From Rhynchonema sp. JSB1_4 (taxonomy: Eukaryota; Nematoda; Chromadorea; Monhysterida; Xyalidae), in NCBI GenBank assembly GCA_030248065.1, contig JASAMV010004804.1, forward strand, positions 1 through 64,000: a stretch of 64,000 nt of DNA. Direction: 5' to 3'. Position 1 is the stretch's first letter. Each line of letters opens with the position of its first letter. Below, in pieces: positions 1-10,699 of this stretch. A program made the position numbers and the translations under genes. The notes beneath the pieces were generated by a model, which saw only the letters and a program-made list of their open reading frames with translations, had not been told where the DNA came from and made no database searches.

Positions 1-110
1 ATCAAAGCCCATTCTGTTTCCACCGATATGCAATCAATGGGATGCTCAAACTGGATACCGGGGTACCAACCAATATTTTTTACTGTTACAGAACAGAAGA
101 TATTGCAGCA

Positions 111-3100
111 ATGCCTATTCGTAAACGTTATTCGTACTTGACCTTTCTGGACACGGCAGAGGAGTTTCTGCGCTCCACGTCAATGCACGGGGTGGTGCGC
201 ATCGGTTGGGCTTGGCACAAGAATTGGCGATTATTCTGGACGCTATGTTCACTGTTATTCTCGGCAATCTTCATTGCCACCGTCATTGGCATGATGCAGG
301 TGATACGCTGTTTAAGTCCGCAATGCTTTGTTCAGCGTGGACATTGTCCATTCTACCTGTGTTCGCCGCATTATTGAGAAATTCTTATTATCTGTTGTTT
401 TTAGCTCTATTCAACATTCCCCAAGATGACCCGAATAACGTCACAAGTTCAATATGGCGTATTTCCTGCTGTGACGTTCTGCAACACAAACCCAGTTCGA
501 GCCGATAACGTGGATAAAACCGTGCGAGACGCTTACAAGGGAAGTTGACGTCTCGCAACCCTAACGAGCTTTATCTAGTTGATGCATTATGGTATATAAA
601 TTTGGGTTCACTTCAATTTTCAGAAATTTGCCCAGAACGCGTACCTTGATTTCAACGCAAAATTTATTGGTCCGGTTGGCCCATTCATCCGTCAGGTGTG
701 TATTTATACATAAATGTAGGAATGAGTTTCTCCAGTTACTTGCTTTCAAGCCGCCCAAACACAATGAACGTGCAAGAAAGCATTTCCAGACAAAGGAACA
801 ATGGGATGTAAACATAACGGAAAATGAAAACATGATGGTGAAGGACCCATATTTGCATGAAAGGTGACGATTACTATTGATTGGGTACCCACGGGCTGCT
901 GGTTGAGTTAAAGATAATCAACAAACTTCACAGATCTGACTTTCGCGAAGTGGTGTCAACCAAAATGTTGAAGGATCTGCCATCGAATGCTATCAGAGTC
1001 GGTCATCAACTGGAGGACATTGTGCTGCACTGCAGCTACGGTGGTCGAGAGTGCGATACTGATCCGGCAAGGTTAACACACAGGAAAAAAATTTTGATGT
1101 CCAACATCTGTACTAATACTTGACGTATATACAGCAAAGGTTCACTTTCCTACTGTTTGCCTGGTTGTTTTAGCGGCGATTTCTACCGTCATTGGAATGA
1201 TGTTTATGGCAATTGCTTTACATTTGCTGGCAGCAAGCCGGAAAAGGATGCGCTCACGTACAGATACAGCAGCCGACAGAGGGAAGTGGCTGGGGCAGGT
1301 CCCATCTACGGTTAGAGATCAGGAGTTCAGTTCTGATATTCGGACAATTAATGCGAATCGACCGCAACTCTATAGGTCTAACGCTAATACTGAATACACA
1401 AGCGGAGAAGTATTTGAATTTGTTGACCGAGAGCAAGGGCGTTCGGGTGATTGTGCACCGCAGTGGCGTTATGCCGTTCCCCGAAGAACATGGTTTTTCC
1501 GTGCCGGCCAACATGGAAGCGATGATCAACGTACAGACTGTAAGTTGAAGTTTATGCGCCGCCGCCAAGCATTGCGAAAACTGAGTGCACAGTCTACGCT
1601 CTTTATAGTGACATGATCGGGACGGGTTATGTTCTGTCAGTCGTGTTTTCTTCAGAATTATCATGAGCGCATCGACTTTCCCTCTGGCGCATGCACGGAC
1701 AGAATGATCGACGGATATGGATACTATTACTCGTCCGAGGTTGGCATGACGTAGACATTTTTTGCCACAGATCACAAATCATCTTCGTATGCAATTAACT
1801 CTGACAACACATTTGGGAGAAACTTCTTAACCGCGTTGCCTGATCCGCAAAGCGCACGCAGCTTGCACAGCCTGCTGAATTTCGTAGCATTTCGCAATTC
1901 ACTACGTTAGACTTGTGTGCAGGGTTGGGCAAAAAAAACGACGGCGTTTTTTCTTAAAAAAACGACGTTTTTTTTAAAAAACGCCTGGGTCGTTTTTCGT
2001 TTTTTTAAATCCTGAATTTCCTTGATTTTCCCTGATTTTTCAGGGAAAGTACCCTGATTATCAAGGAAAATCAATTTTTTGTCCCATTTTTTTAAAAAAA
2101 TTTTCGACCAATTTTTACTTTGTCGAGATACGTCAATATACGGAGTTTGACTTTCAGTGATGACCCCGGCCAAAGTTGGTCCCACGATGCGGGTCTGATA
2201 TGGGATCTTAGCAACTAGCTAGAAAAGGGTTGAAACCTGTTTATTTTGCCTCAGAACACATAGAATTACTTCATTTAACCACGTTTTCTTCCCAACATGG
2301 GCGTTTTCCAATTTTTTTGGGGGCATATTTTGGTCATCTGGGCGTTTTAAAAAACGTTTTTTTAAAAAAACGTTTTTTTTAAAACGACTTTTTGAAAAAA
2401 AAAACGTTTTTTGCCCAACCCTCCCTGCTTGTGTGGTGAGTGGCTGGCAGTCACGTGACCGCTGCAGATAATACACGCATAATGCGCTTTGCGGATCAGG
2501 CGGCAACGCGTTTGAAAAGTTTCTCCCAACAATATTGTCAGAGTTTTTTATATGTAGGTATGTATACGTTCCTTTTTGTAGTCGTGTGAGAAAATATGTA
2601 AACAAGAGAAGGCCTACCAGCATTGTTTGTGTGTTAGTCCCAACTTGCCAACCGATGATGAAGACAAGCCCATCTGCAAGCTGAATGACCTACGTAAGTT
2701 TCACTAGACCTTTTGTGGCATATCACAGTGCGTTAACACGCCACAATTCGTACCTCAGGTTCAAATCAATACGCGTGTTTCAACAACGTGATGAAAGATT
2801 TCGAAGACGGTGTATTCAAGTGCGATTGTCCCCCTCCGTGCCAGTTAGTTCATCGCCATAGATTGCGATCGTGAATACAACTTGATCAATACTTGAACAA
2901 GTTGCAAGTGAGCAAATTCACATTATTCAGAGAAACTCGCTATACAACAGAATTTTCTTTGAACAAATGGCCATTCGGAGCCACGGACATCCGGGAGAAA
3001 TGGGTACGGGAAATCTCTGCGATGATACTATTTATATACGTATGGGCGAAGTTCCAATGACAATTTCCAGACTGACCCAATTGACATCAACCGTTGCAAA

Positions 3101-4381
3101 CAACTGGCAATCGCGGACAAATGTGGATGCAAAAGCTCACATTACTTCAGCATACCACTGGAACTAAATACAACCGTTGTTTGTTCGAATGGCGCAGCCG
3201 CCTCAGGAAGTTGGTGGTAATGTCTTGGTCGCATGTAACTGCAACTGTTATGTTCTCCACAAACTTTGCTTTCTCAGTAGTTCTTTCTTGAAAAGCATTT
3301 TCCTGTGCCATATGCAACCAACATATACATACATACATTAATGTAGTTCTATTGTTCCAGCCGAAACCTGTGCACGGAATATTGAAGGCCAAATCGACCG
3401 GAATGAGATCAAATGCGATCCAACTCTTGGTGGAAGTTACGGATACTCGGTAATGTGCGCCTGGTTTTTGCTTGAATTACCATATTTTGCAAACGTCGTG
3501 TAACCTGTTGCAGAAAGAAATTCTCAATCAAATGTTGTATCCGGTTGGGGGATTTAACAAAACATATCGGTACGTTGCTTTCAAAAGATCGTTCGCTGAA
3601 AAAATACCCAACATGGCACGTATCAACGTATTTCAGTATGAGCAATTTGGTGAGCATAAAGGTTTTCCTGCGCAATTTGGGTCGGTTCAATTTCATCGAG
3701 GAATCAACGTACACGGTAAAATCTTTTGGTTTTGTAAAAACGCAAAGCTCGTCAGCCAATCTAAGAATTTTGCAGGTTACCGACTTTCTGACGCAAATTG
3801 GCGGTGTGAGCTCGCTCTGGATTGGTATTTCTCTCTTGACCGTGTGTGAATTTGGAGAATTGTTGCTCACCTGGGTATGAAGTACTTGATATTTTCTTAC
3901 AACAGTGCAACTTGACGTTAAATAAATCAAGTTGTTTAGATGGCGATCCCCTGCTATAATTTCCGCGTTTGGCCTGAATTCAAGAGTTACTGGACACAGG
4001 CGTTCTACACGTTCCATCCGGAGGAATTGGAACGCCGTGAGAGGGACAAGCTGGAGGAGGAGCAAAAGGTAGCCAATAAAAATACGGTTGAATGTGTTGT
4101 TTTTTTGAAGGGGGAACATGTCAGTTTACCTGTGGCATAATCGTCTTGACTGGCAGTCCAAGGAATGGCGTGAGAAGAAGAATAGACCGGCGACTGCAAA
4201 GGACATTGAACTGATAGAAGAAGCGCAGAATATCAATGCCAGGTGCGTCGCGCGTGTTTGCTCGTGCCGAGTAGTTAATGGACCATGTACCGTACAGCAT
4301 TTAATTTGACATTAAACTTGTAGGAAAATGCCCAGGCGCACCGGTGATTACGATAACCGGAAAGTGATGGAGACCCATTAA
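111..4381 (+). CDS. DEG/ENaC-family sodium channel subunit, multi-exon
   Basis: Amiloride-sensitive-type cation channel subunit of the plasma membrane. The first exon (111 to about 294, ATG at 111) holds the pre-TM1 signature ending STSMHG and a first membrane segment. The next (about 401-536) has FPAVTFCN, typical just after TM1. Exons at about 920-1071, 1174-1309, 1375-1539 and 1657-1739 give the extracellular domain (GNCFTF; GLTLIL; a PSGAC block). 2760-2843 carries CDCPPPC, a family hallmark, followed by a Y..S..WP-type block near 2935. TM2 (GGVSSLWIGIS) lies at about 3776-3878, followed by a charged cytoplasmic tail ending at a TAA at 4379-4381. Introns are short apart from one holding a hAT element. 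A second cysteine-rich block (about 3050-3200 and 3360-3450) sits between the WP block and TM2, and a frame change near 3600 is unresolved, so this could be a chimera or two damaged copies. Family assignment is firm; the exact exon chain is not. Confidence 0.8.
1920..2427. mobile_element. hAT-like non-autonomous transposon in the DEG/ENaC gene
   Basis: Ends read CAGGGTTGGGC and GCCCAACCCTCCCTG, the classic hAT style. The element is flanked by a perfect 8-bp duplication, CTTGTGTG, at 1912-1919 and 2428-2435. Inside each end are repeated AAAACG/CGTTTT words that probably act as subterminal transposase sites. There is no transposase ORF; it lies in an intron between the PSGAC exon and the exon near 2640. 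Confidence 0.88.
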
Positions 4382-4910
4382 GCAATGAGGTCTGTTGAAA
4401 TCTGTTAAATGGTGTGCAAATTTTTAAGGGGATTTGCAAACTATATGTAAATTTTTCATTTGGTTGTGATACACATACGTGTTTTATTTTACAATTTTAC
4501 TTGAATTCTGTTAGAAACAAATTTGTCAACTGGGATGCATGATTTCGCGTGGACACTCAACTTTAATTTTTTTCTCAACAGTGATCGCTATATAACTCTA
4601 CGCTTTCTGGAACCGAAGCAGCTGGATGGCCAAACCAAACGGCATTATTTGTAAAACGGCCCACGCTTGTTGTTACTTCGCATCAGAAATTTGACGCACT
4701 CTGACCATTTTTGTGATGAGAGAGCGTGATTTCAAATAAAGATTGCTGCAGGATTCTGAAGCTTGTGTTCTGTGGGCATTAAATTTCAGTGTGTCCGTCT
4801 TGAAACAAATAAAAAGATAGGGTTCCAACTGCTAGCATGATTCGTCTAGATTGAGGACACAACAGCGCGTGACACGCTAAGAGTTAAAATACTGTCACGT
4901 GCGAAAAACA

Positions 4911-6718
4911 ATGTCATGTTATCATTTAGTTATTCATCCTCTCATCGGAGGTGATTATGCAAAGATGTGCGGCATTGGTTCAAACATGCAAGTCACCTTA
5001 TCATGCTCGTATCCCGGGCTCATCTTTGAGTATTTATCCGTAATTGTGAAAGCACTGAACTTTACTTTCGAGCTTCAAAAGATTGATCATCATCTCAACT
5101 GGTCAAATTTGAATAAAGTGCTCCTGAATGACAAGGTTGATTTGGTACCAATGTGCGCAACACAGACGCAAGCTCGTGCAGAAAGAGGGTTTAAATTCAC
5201 TCAAACCTACGTTGACGTCGAAGTGATGTCAGCAATGTCCATACATAAACGCTCACCAACAACAGTGTTCGGTAGATCGACCAGCTACTTTCGGGTGTTT
5301 CAACTAACCACTTGGATAATTGTAATCGTAGTCGGCATATTTCTATATGTTCACAAATTGGGAGTCAAATACCTTTCCCGGCACCACCAAATGCCAACAA
5401 TTGTAACGAGCGGCATATTACCACTTCTGTTGGCCATGTTTTCGATCTTCTCGTTCGATTTGTTTTCGGGGTCGCTTGTCGTTGATCAGGTCCTGGAGGT
5501 TGGAATTTTCAGCCGTTTCCCCCTTCTCAAATGTTTAAATGTGGTGATAACTCAAATTTTGTCAGGATGATGGCCACTTGTTCAATAGCTATGAAGAATT
5601 GCGGTCATTGGTCGCCTCTGGAACCGTTACAATCGTCGCATACCGCAACTTCCCTCTATACACGCAGATTGCTTCCTACACAAGGTAAGTGCACCGAACC
5701 CAGTATGGCTTCTTGCAAGCAGTGGTACATTACAGGTGCCACATCACTATAAAAGACCAGCTTCGCGCATCCCTGTACAAGTTTGGGGAAAATAACGGCG
5801 CCGCGGGCGCGATTTGGGAAAAATTGGCACGTCCACAGAGAAAAGTGCCAATTTTTTTACCTCGAAAAAGGCCATTTTTGGGCATTTCAGCCCATTTTGA
5901 GCAACTTTTTTAAACAAAAAGGCAAAATCTGAGTTCAAATAAGTTTTTTTTAAATTTTAATAAGGAATTTTTTTTGAAACGACCCTAGCCTGGCTGGCTA
6001 GCAAGCAGCGTGTATGTTCGCTGCTGCAACAAGAAGCAGTAAATGGCAGTTTGTTGCACAATAACAAAACGTTTTGGGTTCGAAGACGTCAGATACATAT
6101 ACACCCCTTTAAAACAGCATCTCGTCCAATCCGGCACACGACCCAATCGCACAGTTCCAAGCCGCTTTGGAACGGTACCCACCCGAAGAATTCACTGAAT
6201 ACGCAAACGGGCCTGTAGACAGCCAACTGTCGCGAATCGAAGACGGATTAAGAGATAACAAGGTCACTTGCCACTTGTGTTGAGGGATAAACCACGTTTT
6301 TACGACAAAATATCTCGTTCCTGAACAGGTGTTCTTAGGTGCTCGTCAGTACATGGATCTATTCGCCGCGGAGATCTGTAGCGCACGAACAGTTACGCTG
6401 CCAGAGTGGTTCTTTTCGAGTCCTTGTCGATTTATGTTTGGCATCAAGACACCGCAGTGGGTGGTGGACAAATTTGACCAGGCCATGACCAGACATGATT
6501 CGTTATTCGCTGGAATTCGCGTCAGATACGAAAATCACAGGCGAATTAGAAAGACTTTCTGTGTGCCAGCCACACAAAAGCGATTTGTGCTGGACATGAG
6601 CGACACGATTCTATTGTTCTTCATGTTGGCAATGGGCTACGCTGTTTGTTTTATTGTTGTCGGTGCCGAAACCGCACTGAAACTGTTTTCCGACATCGTA
6701 AGGGCTCACATTTGGTAA
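4911..6718 (+). CDS. Ionotropic glutamate receptor-like channel without amino-terminal domain
   Basis: Predicted ligand-gated cation channel. Four exons join with consistent phases: 4911-5489, 5566-5684, 6118-6262 and 6329-6718, giving 410 aa. Exon 1 has the S1 half of the ligand-binding clamp (DKVDLVPMCATQ, then a RGFKFTQTY block), TM1 (around LTTWIIVIVVGIFLYV) and a later membrane stretch ending in IFSFDLFSGSLV. Exons 2-4 give S2 and the last membrane segment (ILLFFMLAMGYAVCF), stop TAG-free TAA at 6716-6718. Family members usually carry a large amino-terminal domain; here only the S1-channel-S2 core is seen, as in arthropod IRs and several divergent invertebrate receptors. An upstream exon with a signal peptide may exist. 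The 433-bp third intron holds a repeat core. Confidence 0.75.
5790..5935. repeat. Repeat core with GC hairpin in iGluR-like intron
   Basis: A GC hairpin (GCGCC-GCG-GGCGC at 5798-5810) is followed by GATTTGGG and an AT-rich tract with GTGCCAATTTTTTTACCTC and GGCCATTTTTGGGCAT. The same layout of hairpin plus AT-rich core recurs at about 7.4, 40.6, 40.95, 41.4, 42.0, 48.6, 62.7 and 62.9 kb. No clear terminal repeats were found here, so it may be a decayed copy. Confidence 0.45.
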
Positions 6719-6906
6719 AAAAATTGTTCGACTTAAAATACCGATGATTTTATATAGAGTCATGAATGTTTCAAAGTATAAACAATAATAAAACTACAAG
6801 CATAGTTTCATTCATCCACGTTATGTGCTGTGGTTTCTCAGTCTGCAAGATCAGTATAACGATCCACAGCAAAGCAGTACACAGACATGAGCAATATTAA
6901 ATCTGA

Positions 6907-8467
6907 TCAGGTGCTTTTCTCCGTGGTGCTTGTCCAACCGAATTTGGCTTGCAGTCTATTGTCGACTTCCTTCTCCTTCTGCATAAAGTACGCCAGACAG
7001 AAAACCACCAGAACGAACATGACCAACAGCGCCAGACTACGACCGTGATCGCGCAGAAACCGCACAATTCCGTTGCGACGAATACCCGACGCTCGTTCGT
7101 CTGGCCACGGACCAAATGCCAGTTGACGTGTCATTCCCAAACGCTGAAATCGAAAAACAATGGAGACTTGTATTTAGTATGGGAGGTATGTGCCCTGGAA
7201 GGCCATAACTACAGTACACACTGTGGCGGGCTCAGAGAGGCAGATATGTATGTACCAGGGTTCATGGCTTGGCGGTTGGTATCATAAGGGATTAGGTTTT
7301 GGCAGAAATATTTTAATATTTTTATTATATGTGTGTAACCGTGTGAAAACGTAGTACTTGCGTGCGTACCGCTCGAATTTTGGATATTTGGAAGTAAAAC
7401 CCACCGATTTTACACTGATTGTGGTCACTATGGACGAAAATTGCCACTTTTGGACAAAATTGTTGGGATACCAAGTGTACGGAGTTAAAAATCGTGGGGT
7501 ATACTGCACTATGCCAAACATCGGGGATACCTTACATATTGTATCAGGCGAGGGGATACCCTGTATTGGGGGGGATGAGCCCCAAACCCCACAGTTCCAA
7601 CACTGCTTGTATTAGATCATCCAGTGTACATCTCGAAAAGCGTACGAACCATCATATCCTGTTTTCGATACATGAGTTCAGTTGCTGAGCGTGGAGATTG
7701 GACAGCCATCGATAGGGCGCTGTGCCCGCGGTTATTTGAGTTGTGGGAGCGCGACTGAAACGTGTATGTGTGTAACCGTGGGCACGTGACGCAAGGAGCA
7801 GGAAAATGACGTATTTTTAATTTAATCTGGTTTTATGCCGAACTGACCCTGGTGATGCCTCTCCAACGCTTGACAAACGTCACCACTCTGACCAGTGCAC
7901 GCCATGTGATGAGTCGTGCGCTTCGCGACAGATTACTGAGGGTTGAACTGAGCGAGTCATTCGACGATTCGCGTTTGCGATAGGATCGACTCGAAGTCGG
8001 CCGCTGCAGCGACGGCGAACCACGTGCGCCCTCTGATGTTTGCGACCTGTCGCAGTGGTGTGCTCAGTAAGTGATACAATTACATTTTTGTTCGCTTTTT
8101 ACTCAGGATCGGGCACTAACATGACATGGTCACGGCGTGAAAAGTGTGTTTGTTGACTGACACATGGTGAAAAGTTGATGATCAGAAAGAATGCAAATGC
8201 AAGTGATAAAAGCAGGGGATAAAAGACAATTGTGTGAAAAGACCAAACAATAAATGACAATACAAGTTTCGTTTGGCTTGGGAGACTGCACGAATTCAAA
8301 CAGCAATTAACTCGAACCTGAGCGCCCGATACTTACATTTTTCTATTGATGATTTTTTTCCCGTCGACCACCGGGTACCCAATGTTGTTGAGGTCATCGT
8401 TAGCGTCTGATGTCGCACTCACCGGGACTATCTTGATCGTTGGTCGTCCTGCCACTTTGCTCATCAT
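6907..8467 (-). CDS. Predicted 188-aa single-pass membrane protein
   Basis: I do not recognise the family. Three exons on the minus strand join in frame: 8467-8337 (donor GTAAGT), 8046-7848 (acceptor GCGACAG, donor GTCAGT) and 7143-6907 (acceptor TTTCAG). They give 110 codons plus 78 codons and a TGA at 6907-6909. Two adjacent ATGs start the protein; I chose the first. Residues about 45-85 are rich in Ser and Arg, with a basic stretch RVVTFVKRWRG before the last exon. A single hydrophobic segment lies at about residues 146-164 (SLALLVMFVLVVFCLAYFM), followed by a charged tail. The clean phase closure over two introns is the main argument that this is a gene. The large second intron contains a partial repeat at 7365-7604. 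Confidence 0.55.
7365..7604. repeat. Inverted partial copy of the GGTATCCCC-word element
   Basis: Read on the minus strand this begins CAGTGTTGGAACTGTGGGG, continues with GGTATCCCCT words, and then matches the core seen at about 41,380-41,500 (AAAAGTGCCAATTTT, GTGTAAAATCGGTGG). The distal end near 7340-7365 shows no matching terminus, so it looks truncated. Confidence 0.5.
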
Positions 8468-8469
8468 TT

Positions 8470-9380
8470 TTCACGGCTTTTTTATTCACGTTGAACTCAC
8501 CGTGTCTCTGTCGAAAAAAGTGTATGTAATTGTACGGATGTCATCTGGAGCCGAGCAATAATTCGCAAAAGCTGTTGGTTCGCATATTAATTATGGCAAG
8601 TACAGTCTCCGGAGTTGTTTTTGTTGTGTGCACATTGCCGCTGTATCTCTGGCATGATCCAGAAAACCAAAAGAACCTTCGTTGAGGTTCGGGCTCTGGT
8701 TCTGAACATTTTAGTAGGAACCTGATAATCTGTTCATGTGTGGTGTTGTGCGCCGTTGGAGTCGAGATAATAAGTGCGCAAATAAAATAGGTATTGCTGA
8801 TTGCGTGTGCTCGGGAAAAGGAGACGGCAGGTGAAAACACCTTTAATGGCTGGTTATTGTGCGCAAGCATAACTGATCAGTACTTTTAGCGTGCCGAAGT
8901 AAGCTCAGCTGAAAGCAGCTTTCATTTGTGTGCCGCTGTTGCAGGCAAGATGACCGTCAGTCGTTTGTGGTTGCATCGCTGCTGAACTCACGACAGACGT
9001 CATCACAAAGCATCTCTTAGTCGCTCTTTGAACGGTGGAACTCACCGAACCTGTGCAGATAGATACATTTCGCGATTATTTCGACCAGGCGGTGCAATGT
9101 GGCGCTCGTTTAGAAAACTCCTCACTTTGAGTTGCAAACATTCATGAGTCTGGAAACTGCTCTATGACGAGATTACGTTGAGCGCACGTTCAAGTACGAA
9201 GTATGATGTGCAAAGGTGCCTCCCACCAAATTGATGTAGGATTGATATGGGATGTGTGCAACTCGCTGGAAAATTGTTCATACACGTGTATCGGAGAGGC
9301 GCGATAGCGGTGGCTCAACGGAGTACTATTTCATACTACGTAGCAGTTGTATGTGGGCATAATTCCGCATAGTAGCTCAC
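8470..9380. other. No gene recognised
   Basis: About 0.9 kb upstream of the minus-strand membrane-protein gene. It may include that gene's promoter and 5' leader. I see no coding pattern with splice support; the minus-strand open frame at 8541-8870 has no recognisable composition. Confidence 0.4.
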
Positions 9381-9387
9381 CATACCT

Positions 9388-9800
9388 GTGCCTGTCCGAA
9401 AGCACACTCTCGACCCAAACAAGGACTTAATTTTCAAAAATGCTCCTGTGTAGTTAAAAATTAGTAGATGGGGAATTAAATTGCATTTATAATTCAATTC
9501 TAGTGTCAGCTTGTGCAATTTCTGAACGATATTTCTGGTCTGGATCAGAAAACGCATTCTCAGTTCAGACAAGGGCCCAATTCTCAAAAATGCTTCCATT
9601 GAGCTGGAAATTGGTGGACAAAAATTTAAAAATGTGCTGAGCCTAATTTTGATGTCAGTTTATGTACAAGTCGTCAACGAAATTCCTATCCTGTGTCCGA
9701 AAACAAATTCTGGGTCCAAACCGCGACCCAAATTTTAAATTCTCCAACTGAACTGAAACTTGACGAACTGACGTTTTAAAATACAGTATGTTAATTTCAA
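9388..9800. repeat. Three diverged tandem units of about 150 bp
   Basis: Three successive blocks starting near 9388, 9532 and 9682 share the order TGT/TCTGxxxGAAAxC, then an ACCCAAAxxxxGGACxxAATTTT type line, then a TCAAAAATGCTxC line and a closing CAGCTTGT/TTTATGT region. They are clearly related but strongly diverged. The block ends just before a TA-flanked MITE. Confidence 0.55.
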
Positions 9801-9820
9801 TCGTGGTGATAAATTTTGTA

Positions 9821-10176
9821 TAGTCCAGCCACCAGCTCATGAGACGACTTTTTTTAAAGCTTGCTTGGCCGCATTCAAAATGCTCCAGATACATGTGTTT
9901 TCGCAAACAAAAGAAAGAGATTGGCTGAGGGAGATGATGACAAGTTCCAGCTGGCTGACCTCAATTTGTTGCGTGCTTACGCGAACAGCAGCGTTGTTCA
10001 GCACACAAATGTTTTGGAAGTCAAAAGGGAATTTACGCACCGAGTGGAGAGCGTGTTTTTAAAAAATACGTGCGTTTCTCTTTCTTTCATTTCCGAAATA
10101 CGTGGAACCGGAACATTGTTGGATCCGCACAAGCCAATTTCAAAAAAAGTCGTCTCATGAGTTCGTGGATGGACTA
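9821..10176. mobile_element. MITE with TAGTCC termini and TA target duplication
   Basis: Left end TAGTCCAGCCACCAGCTCAT and right end, inverted, ATGAGTTCGTGGATGGACTA; the inverted repeat continues through GACGACTTTTTTT. TA flanks both sides (9819-9820 and 10177-10178), as for Tc1/mariner-type elements. Related to the element at 34,742-35,069 by its termini. The interior has open frames on both strands but none resembles a transposase. Confidence 0.75.
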
Positions 10177-10179
10177 TAC

Positions 10180-10699
10180 GTATCTAATTAAAGCCGTATC
10201 TTGGCCCAAAAACATAGACTAGGATAAACTATTGTATCCCAACCCCCAGTTCACCCAATCGGAACAGTCTTTCTGCCTGCCGGCTGGTGCTGAGTTGGCA
10301 CAAGAACGAACATACATACATATACACACAGACAGCCCAGGGTCGATTTATTCCCATCATTGCATACACAAACAGCAAGTAACGTAAATTAGCGAGCATG
10401 GAAACATCAGTGAAGCATAAAATCTATGCCACTGTCAAAGTGTCAGACTGACTTCAAGTACGAGCCCCCACTGCATGATGGCACTGCACACAACGTTTTG
10501 TGCTCACGAGTGCCATGATGTCATTATGCCAAAGATTTTCACTATTGCATGAGCAAGGCAAACAACTGCCCGCCAGTGTTACTAGTTGTCACTGTCTGCA
10601 ACTGAAACAAACATATGTAATTCCCAAAGATTGTATTTACCTGTATTTGTATCTCAAACACACCATTTCTCTTACGAGACCTCCTGCAACTTATCCATC
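10180..10699. other. No gene recognised; short ACATACAT/ACACAC tract
   Basis: Upstream of the sulfotransferase-like gene. It contains a CATACATACATATACACACA-type simple repeat near 10,310-10,335 and may include that gene's 5' leader. Nothing else stands out. Confidence 0.4.

Noticed and set aside
8541..8870. 109-aa minus-strand ORF
   Set aside because: Composition is unremarkable, there is no conserved motif, and it has no connection in phase to the membrane-protein gene downstream.
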